Translations under genes and position numbers: made by a program
Assembly (NCBI GenBank): GCA_016190755.1
Contig: JACPPY010000015.1
Coordinates: 1-39,833, forward strand
Source: Chloroflexota bacterium
Lineage (GTDB): Bacteria; Chloroflexota; Dehalococcoidia; JACPPY01
Length of the DNA stretch: 39,833 bases
Reading direction: 5' to 3'
In this document: positions 34,867 to 39,833 of the stretch, in pieces
How positions within the stretch are numbered: position 1 is the stretch's first letter
How the letters are laid out: each line of letters opens with the position of its first letter
Notes under the pieces: model-generated
What the model was told of the DNA's origin: nothing
The model's input: only the letters and a program-made list of their open reading frames with translations
The model's database searches: none

Positions 34867-34974
34867 CTAGAGTGTGTTATGAACTTTCAACATGTTGTGG
34901 TTTGGCGCTCGCGCTACGACCTGACAAGCGGCGGACCGAAGCCAGGACATATTGTGGTTAATAACACGCTCTAG
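34867..34974. mobile_element. MITE-like element with terminal inverted repeats (108 bp)
   Basis: The left end CTAGAGTGTGTTATGAAC (34867-34884) is the reverse complement, at 16 of 18 bases, of the right end GTTAATAACACGCTCTAG (34957-34974). A second relation is a direct repeat ACAT[G/A]TTGTGGTT (34890-34902 and 34947-34959). No coding frame is inside. The ends lie in CTAG on both sides, which would fit a TA or CTAG target duplication with repeats starting GAG, as in some IS5-type elements (inference). It sits between the leucine-dehydrogenase-like gene and the trpE remnant. No second copy was seen in this window. Confidence 0.62.
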
Positions 34975-34992
34975 CTCCCAGCGCGACGCGCT

Positions 34993-36075
34993 TCAGAAGG
35001 GCTTGAAAGCCGTTCCTTTCATATTCTTAACGCGCCTAACGGACTGAATACGCTCCTCAACCATCCGGTCCGCTGCCTGGTCGGTGCTGATCTTCTCAGC
35101 TTCGGCCCGAGCTATTACCGCCTCCATGGCATCATATATATGCGCGACCTTTGCCTTAGCGCCATCCAGGCCATGTCCTGTCAACTCAAGAGCCAGTTGT
35201 ATGGCGCCACCGGCGTTGGCGACATAGTCCGGAGCGTACATTATTCCCTTGTCAGCCAGTTGCTTGCCGCAAGTAGGGTCTGCAAGCTGGTTGTTGGCCG
35301 ATCCGGCCACTATCTTCGCCTTCAGCCTGGCAATCGAGTCCCTGCTAATTACTCCTCCCAGGGCGCAGGGACAAAATATGTCACACTCAACATCGTATAT
35401 CTCTTCCGGCGCCACAATGGTCGCCCCGAATTGCCTGGAGGCCCCTCGCGTAGCCTCATCAATTATGTCACATGCCACGACATCCGCCCCTTCCGCACGC
35501 AGCAGCCGCGCCAGAGCCGAGCCGACCTTGCCGAGCCCTTGTACCGCAACCACCTTGCTTTTCAGCCAACCGGAACCGAACACGTGTTTCGTACAGGCCT
35601 CCACCGCCCGTAATACCCCGTAGGCCGTCGAAGTAGAAGGGTCTCCCGAGCCGCCCAGGTATGGCGGTAGACCGGTCACATAACGCGTCTCAGCACGCAG
35701 GCACTCCATGTCCTCGGACGCTGTCCCAACATCGGTAGTGGCAATGAATCTACCACATAGCGAGTCCACGAACCTCCCGAGCGACCGCATCATGGCCTCG
35801 TGCTTGGCTTTCCTGGGGTCCCCGATGATTACAGCGGTGCCGCCACCAAGATTCAGGCCAGCAATGGCTGCCTTATATGTCATAGACCGCGCCAGACGGA
35901 TTGCATCTGCCACGGCCTCTTCCTCCGAGGTGTAGCTCCACATCCTCACTCCTCCCAGAGCGGGACCCAGAGTGGTGTCGTGTATCGCTATGGCGGTCTT
36001 CAAGCCGGTACCCTTATCGTAGCAAATGATGAGCTGCTCACATTCGAGATCAGTCATCTGTTCGATGATACTCAT
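34993..36075 (-). CDS. Leucine-dehydrogenase-like protein with catalytic Lys replaced
   Basis: 360 residues, collinear with Bacillus leucine dehydrogenase over the whole length. GPALGGVRMW, MTYKAAIAGLNLGGG, the Rossmann VVAVQGLGKVGSALARLL, CDIFCPCALGG and AGSANNQL are present. Family members deaminate branched-chain amino acids with NAD+. Lys68 (MTYK) is kept, but the catalytic lysine 80 of GLNLGGGKxVIIGDP is Thr here (ACC at 35838-35836), and the Asp of TTDVGT is kept. The enzyme may be inactive or do something else. The start is ATG 36075 with only a weak, distant SD. Confidence 0.88.
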   Translation of the reverse strand: MSIIEQMTDLECEQLIICYDKGTGLKTAIAIHDTTLGPALGGVRMWSYTSEEEAVADAIRLARSMTYKAAIAGLNLGGGTAVIIGDPRKAKHEAMMRSLGRFVDSLCGRFIATTDVGTASEDMECLRAETRYVTGLPPYLGGSGDPSTSTAYGVLRAVEACTKHVFGSGWLKSKVVAVQGLGKVGSALARLLRAEGADVVACDIIDEATRGASRQFGATIVAPEEIYDVECDIFCPCALGGVISRDSIARLKAKIVAGSANNQLADPTCGKQLADKGIMYAPDYVANAGGAIQLALELTGHGLDGAKAKVAHIYDAMEAVIARAEAEKISTDQAADRMVEERIQSVRRVKNMKGTAFKPF

Positions 36076-36126
36076 ATAGCCCGAAGTCCACCTGTCATGC
36101 GCTTCTGAATCCTGGAAATTTTACTC

Positions 36127-37743
36127 TCAGCGCCACATTTCCTCAATATCTTGCTGCGTCAACGTGCTCCCCTTCGTTTGTCCAGCGCCTCCTATCTCTC
36201 CGTAAAAGCCTGGACCGTATTCCCTGGTGCGCACCACTACAGGCACAGGCACAGCATGGCCAAAAATAAGCGCCTGCTGCTTGCTCTCCAACTTAGCCAG
36301 TATGGAACGCAGTTCACTCTTCCCCGATACTCCGGCCAGGACGCTGTCGATATCCTTTTCATTGTCCAACAGGCAGCAGATCTTCGTGCCCAGCTGCGAT
36401 AGTACTTCTTCATCTATGCCACTAGGCCGCTGGTCTATCACGAGTAACGTCACGTTGTACTTGCGCATCTCTCGGGCGATCGTGCCGAAGATCGTGTGCT
36501 GGGAGACCTCAGTATTGAGAAAGCGGTGGGCCTCTTCGATAGTTATCACCAACGGCCTTGGTCCTGGAGCGTTTTCGCCCATTGCCCGCTCGGTCCTCTC
36601 CCTGTACTGCGCGTATATGCGGCGGCTGAGCAGATTGGCTACCAGCACATATGCCACGAAGTCAGCATGGCGTCCAAACTCCAGCACTACGTTCATACCG
36701 CGGTCGAGATGGTTCAGTATCTCCCTCACCGAGGTGTTTGAGGCTTCAGGCACCAGGAACGGGAATCGTCTTAGAATGTCCAACCCACGACGTAGGTTCC
36801 TGTACGTGCTCTCATGTATGTTCAACTCGGCTGTTAGTTGTTCGATTTCTTTCGCATCTTGAAGACTGAGCACCTTAGCGAGCCAGCGTCTGTCACCAAA
36901 TCGCCGAGCAAACTGGTACACAGCCTGGACAGAGGCTTCGGTAAGGTTCAGAGCAGACCGCAGCATTTGGACATCTTCCGGCTCGACTTCGTCGTAACCG
37001 ATGCGGACAACAAAGTCGGTGCTCACTCTGCGGCTCCTGGCGCTCTCCTCGTCCAGGGCGAAGACGGCTACACTCGATGGAAATAGCTGTTTCAGGCCCT
37101 TAGCCCTATAACCGCTCTCATTGGTCACTTCCCAGCCATACTCGCTATGCATGTCGAACACCAGGCTTACCGCCGAGCTCTTCTGAAGTATTCCGGACAG
37201 CAGGAGACAGGTCAGGTATGTTTTGCCGGTGCCGCTTTTGCCGAATATGCCGTTCGACCGTTTTACGAACTCCCCGAGGTTCAGGCAAACCTTGGTCTCC
37301 ATGTCCAGCGGGCTGCCTATGTGGAACCGCTTCTCATCCTCTTTTCCGAACACCAGCTCTACGTCTGCCTGACATGCCTCTCTGACCTCCGAAAAGTGCG
37401 CCGGCACGGTCTTCACGGGTTTTGGCCCGTCCATGGCATCTGCAATTCCCAGAGATAAGAGCGGCAGTATGTGCAAACGCCCGTAGGTACCGCTGCCCTT
37501 CAAAACACCAGCTATGACCGGGTCTGATGTATCCGGCGGATTGAGCAGCAGGCCTTCGTCGCTTGATTCCAGGGACACGTCCGTCACCATGCCGAAGAAC
37601 CGTCTCTTTTCACCTGATATGGTCACATAACGGCCTACCGCCATGTCCTCTACAGAGGCTGATGGGTCCAGCTTCGCCTCAATCCCCTCTACAAGAGAAC
37701 CAGAGATCACAAGGCCAAGCCTGTCTCCATGTTCTGAGGTCAA
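36127..37743 (-). CDS. herA: HerA-type DNA translocase ATPase
   Basis: 538 residues. An N-terminal HAS-barrel (about 5-85) is followed by a FtsK/HerA ATPase with Walker A GKSGTGKT (168-175), Walker B LVITIEEAH (Glu403/404) and sensor VIDQRPSGIDEEVLSQ, then a C-terminal IFGHAVPVPVVVRTREYGPG barrel strand. HerA forms hexamers that drive NurA along DNA in end resection. TTG 37743 has AGGGG about eight bases upstream and lies three bases after the HAS-barrel gene. Together with nurA this makes a complete resection pair. Confidence 0.92.
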   Translation of the reverse strand: MTSEHGDRLGLVISGSLVEGIEAKLDPSASVEDMAVGRYVTISGEKRRFFGMVTDVSLESSDEGLLLNPPDTSDPVIAGVLKGSGTYGRLHILPLLSLGIADAMDGPKPVKTVPAHFSEVREACQADVELVFGKEDEKRFHIGSPLDMETKVCLNLGEFVKRSNGIFGKSGTGKTYLTCLLLSGILQKSSAVSLVFDMHSEYGWEVTNESGYRAKGLKQLFPSSVAVFALDEESARSRRVSTDFVVRIGYDEVEPEDVQMLRSALNLTEASVQAVYQFARRFGDRRWLAKVLSLQDAKEIEQLTAELNIHESTYRNLRRGLDILRRFPFLVPEASNTSVREILNHLDRGMNVVLEFGRHADFVAYVLVANLLSRRIYAQYRERTERAMGENAPGPRPLVITIEEAHRFLNTEVSQHTIFGTIAREMRKYNVTLLVIDQRPSGIDEEVLSQLGTKICCLLDNEKDIDSVLAGVSGKSELRSILAKLESKQQALIFGHAVPVPVVVRTREYGPGFYGEIGGAGQTKGSTLTQQDIEEMWR

Positions 37744-37746
37744 AGT

Positions 37747-38334
37747 TCATCCCCTCGCTTTCTTCAGCATCTCGGCCACACGATTGAAGTCCTTAGGCAT
37801 GAGAGTTGCAAGCTCTCTTCCCGCCCGTATCAGGAAAGAATCAGCGTCTTCCTGCGCGGCGGCGCAGTGGCGCAGGCAGGCTGAGACAACTTCATCCATG
37901 CATGCAACCGACCTGTCAGACAAGAGCATGCGCAGAAAAGCCAGTGATTGGCTCAGCTCCCTTACCTCATCGGCGGAGCACAAATAGACATATCCATGTA
38001 CGCGCGCCGGCCGTGGGGACAGGAATGTGAATACCTGCGAGCCCTTCTTGTGCCCCACGGCGAGCGCCTTAAAATCAGTGCAAAGCAGCTTCGATAGCTC
38101 AGGATGTGAGCGAAAAACGTCTTCTCCCTCTCCGCCATTGCCTCGGGCTATGGCCCGTCGCCCCTCATCGAGGCTATGTGTATGCGCAAAACAGACCACG
38201 CCGACTACGTCCACCTCCGAGTCTCCCACGTGCACGAGGCTCCCCAACACCGGCGGGTTATGCAACTCGTAACTCTGCGCCACGAAATATGCTGTATTGG
38301 CTTCGATGACCTCTCCCAGTGCGCTCAGAGCCAT
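37747..38334 (-). CDS. HAS-barrel-type protein between nurA and herA
   Basis: 195 residues. The N-terminal 65 residues (GEVIEANTAYFVAQSYELHNPPVLGSLVHVGDSE..VVGVV) look like the HAS-barrel shared by HerA and ATP synthase subunits. The helical rest, with several Cys and Arg, has no known motif. No ATP-binding site. The ATG has AAAGGAGG directly upstream, and the gene is tightly spaced on both sides in the nurA-HAS-herA operon, so a role as a clamp or adaptor between NurA and HerA is likely (inference). The HAS-barrel call is by pattern, not by search. Confidence 0.75.
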   Translation of the reverse strand: MALSALGEVIEANTAYFVAQSYELHNPPVLGSLVHVGDSEVDVVGVVCFAHTHSLDEGRRAIARGNGGEGEDVFRSHPELSKLLCTDFKALAVGHKKGSQVFTFLSPRPARVHGYVYLCSADEVRELSQSLAFLRMLLSDRSVACMDEVVSACLRHCAAAQEDADSFLIRAGRELATLMPKDFNRVAEMLKKARG

Positions 38335-38354
38335 TTCCTCCTTTCAGGCCAGCG

Positions 38355-39566
38355 CTACACCCACGGCCTGCGCTTGCTCTTGCTCTTGTTTGAAATCCAC
38401 GCCGGCATACCGTCTTCCGCAAGGCTCCGCTCAACGAGCGTCCAGAAACACTCCCGATCCGCCCCGTTCAACACAGCCTTTTGATGCGCCTCACTCAGGC
38501 TCACGGGATAGCCGTCGCCCAGGCGACACTGTTCGAGCACCAGGCTATGCACCATGCCCATTGTAGCGGCATTCTCGCCTACCCAGCCGGGCACCTCTAT
38601 GCGCGCTACCTCACCTCCCATATTCAAGTAACAGAAGTATACCCTGTGCGCCCCGTAACGTTCATTCACTACACGGGAGCGGCTGATGAACATTGCAGAC
38701 CTCTCTCCCACAGATAAGAGCTCCGCAAAGAGAGCGGCGTCACTCAACTCGGCCATTACCTCACAAGGCCTGTCCTTCCTGGGCACGCCACGGCAACACC
38801 GGTCGCAATCGGCGGGGTGATGTGGACACGATGCCAAACGTAAGGCGTTCATCACCTCGGTCGATCGCGGAGCACTTATGTAACTGGCCAAACCTAAGTC
38901 ACGGCCTTCGGCCAGCGCTCTTATGTCATCCAGACACTTCAGCAACCCGTCGTCGACCAGTTGTCGCACAACGAACTCCGGGTACTTTTGCCCCTCAAAC
39001 TCCCACATCACCAGTGAGCCGTCCAGCATTGCCAGTGCCGGCCTATCCCGTTCCACTGCCGCGATCATGTCCCCCAGCGCGCGGCATTCCTCGATGGCCC
39101 TCCTGCCACCCAATATCGCCCCCTCAATGCGCCTAGCATCCGTTCCGTCAGCGGATGCCATTTCCATCTCATCGGCCTTATAGTAAAGTACAGGTACCGA
39201 ATCCATAGAGGCGTCAGGATGACGCCCGTAGTCTAACCGCACCCTACCAACGTTAATCAGGTAGCACTGGGCCGAGTGGTGCCGGTCCAAATCAATATGC
39301 GAGCCGTCTGTAGCAAGGACAGAATGGTCCCCAGGCGTAGCGGGAGCAGAAAAGTGTGAAGCCAGTCCTTCGCCGGTAAGCCCGGGCATTAGCCAGGTTG
39401 TATTGCTCTGTTCCAGCCGCAGCCGAAGGGCGTCAAGGTTGGCCCCTTGCGCATGCACCGCTTCCACGGCATTTGCGAGCCTCCGCCGGCGGTCGTCCTG
39501 GCTGGCCTTAAGCCTGGCGGCCATGCTGTCTATTTGAGAGACCACCCTGGTCAGGTCCAGCGACAT
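38355..39566 (-). CDS. nurA: NurA-family nuclease
   Basis: 403 residues from the ATG at 39566 (GGAGG about five bases upstream); the frame is open upstream to 39812, but that part crosses two tRNA genes. NurA nuclease acidic motifs: ATDGSHIDLDRH (Asp87), LAMLDGSLVMWEFEG (Asp182) and SYISAPRSTEV. NurA is a 5'-3' nuclease, Mn-dependent in archaea, that works with HerA to process DNA ends. A CPHHPADCDRCCRG segment could bind a metal. It is the first gene of the operon, divergent from the tRNA genes. Confidence 0.9.
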   Translation of the reverse strand: MSLDLTRVVSQIDSMAARLKASQDDRRRRLANAVEAVHAQGANLDALRLRLEQSNTTWLMPGLTGEGLASHFSAPATPGDHSVLATDGSHIDLDRHHSAQCYLINVGRVRLDYGRHPDASMDSVPVLYYKADEMEMASADGTDARRIEGAILGGRRAIEECRALGDMIAAVERDRPALAMLDGSLVMWEFEGQKYPEFVVRQLVDDGLLKCLDDIRALAEGRDLGLASYISAPRSTEVMNALRLASCPHHPADCDRCCRGVPRKDRPCEVMAELSDAALFAELLSVGERSAMFISRSRVVNERYGAHRVYFCYLNMGGEVARIEVPGWVGENAATMGMVHSLVLEQCRLGDGYPVSLSEAHQKAVLNGADRECFWTLVERSLAEDGMPAWISNKSKSKRRPWV

Positions 39567-39636
39567 ATCCGCCTCCGACGGGCCAGTGTAACACACGTTA
39601 TTTCCCGCCACAATGACCCGTGCGCATACGCCGGCC

Positions 39637-39665
39637 TTGCCAGTGGACCTACAGATTGCTACAAT
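39637..39665 (+). promoter_or_regulatory. Promoter of the tRNA-Gln / tRNA-Asp pair
   Basis: TTGCCA (39637-39642), a 17-base spacer, then TACAAT (39660-39665) preceded by TGC. The predicted start lies about five bases before the tRNA-Gln gene. It is divergent from nurA. Confidence 0.7.
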
Positions 39666-39676
39666 ACAAACTGCGC

Positions 39677-39750
39677 TGGGGATTCGTCTAGCGGTAGGAC
39701 AGCAGACTCTGGATCTGCATGGCCAGGTTCGAATCCTGGATCCCCAGCCA
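39677..39750 (+). tRNA. tRNA-Gln (anticodon CTG)
   Basis: 74 bases with encoded CCA. Acceptor TGGGGAT/ATCCCCA, anticodon stem GCAGA/TCTGC with loop CTCTGGA and anticodon CTG, T-arm CCAGG-TTCGAAT-CCTGG, and discriminator G. All stems pair fully. Eleven bases separate it from the next tRNA. Confidence 0.96.
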
Positions 39751-39761
39751 TTTTGTGTCGT

Positions 39762-39833
39762 GGCGCATTCGTCTAGTGGCCAAGGACGCCGCCCTATCAA
39801 GGCGGAGATCACCGGTTCGAATCCGGTATGCGC
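39762..39833 (+). tRNA. tRNA with anticodon ATC, probably tRNA-Asp (3' end outside the window)
   Basis: Acceptor GGCGCAT pairs with ATGCGC and one base beyond the window. The D-arm is normal, the anticodon stem CCGCC/GGCGG is perfect, and loop CTATCAA gives anticodon ATC (39796-39798). The five-base variable loop is AGATC; T-arm ACCGG-TTCGAAT-CCGGT. ATC would read the Asp codon GAT, whereas bacterial tRNA-Asp is nearly always GTC with C38; here positions 34 and 38 are both A. The fold is otherwise sound. Confidence 0.85.

Noticed and set aside
39567-39812. 82-residue extension of NurA
   Set aside because: It crosses two tRNA genes and their promoter on the other strand.
1-39833. CRISPR array, prophage, integrase or defence island
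   Set aside because: No regularly spaced repeats, Cas genes, phage genes or intact transposase were seen; the HerA gene pairs with NurA, which indicates repair.

Overview
The window is a gene-dense bacterial chromosome segment with moderately high GC, many TTG and GTG starts, and SD-led operons. Gene content points to Chloroflexota, most likely a Dehalococcoidia-like lineage. The main reasons are an 11-gene complex I operon (nuoABCDHIJKLMN) without nuoEFG, as in Dehalococcoides, and a NurA/HerA operon. This placement is inference from gene families and order; no phylogeny was run.

Layout. (1) 1-1.8 kb: a tRNA 3' end, a Kelch-repeat lipoprotein and a small unknown protein. (2) 2.0-4.1 kb: sucCD, succinyl-CoA ligase. 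(3) 4.1-9.6 kb, minus strand: nfi (endonuclease V), prfB with an intact programmed +1 frameshift, a secreted HExxH peptidase, radC and a peptide-binding lipoprotein, several joined by ATGA overlaps. (4) 9.8-20.2 kb: the nuo operon behind a strong extended -10 promoter, with a small DUF2007-like gene between nuoK and nuoL. (5) 20.4-24.2 kb: a PIN-TRAM membrane protein, ispD, ispF, cysS and tRNA-Glu. (6) 24.2-26.8 kb, minus: a GAF-GAF-PAS protein without an output domain and a pair of MaoC-like hot-dog genes. (7) 27.0-29.1 kb: a hemerythrin-domain protein behind two tandem inverted repeats, and an Ste24-type M48 protease whose tail overlaps mec antisense. (8) 29.0-31.9 kb, minus: moeB/thiF-like, cysO, cysM, tusA and mec, a compact protein-thiocarboxylate route to cysteine with a consensus promoter and a palindrome at the start of the transcript. 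(9) 32.2-36.1 kb, minus: a PflX-like radical SAM protein, a coiled-coil unknown, trpG, a decayed 3' end of trpE/pabB, a 108-bp element with terminal inverted repeats, and a leucine-dehydrogenase-like gene lacking its catalytic lysine. (10) 36.1-39.6 kb, minus: nurA, a HAS-barrel protein and herA. (11) Two tRNA genes at the right end: tRNA-Gln(CTG) and a tRNA whose anticodon reads ATC (Asp), which is very unusual in bacteria.

How the genes fit together: nuo and sucCD belong to central energy metabolism. The cys cluster makes cysteine by activating the GG tail of CysO (MoeB-like), adding sulfur, condensing with an O-activated serine (CysM) and releasing cysteine (Mec). NurA/HerA, Nfi and RadC are DNA-repair functions. 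No CRISPR array, prophage, integrase or intact transposase was seen.
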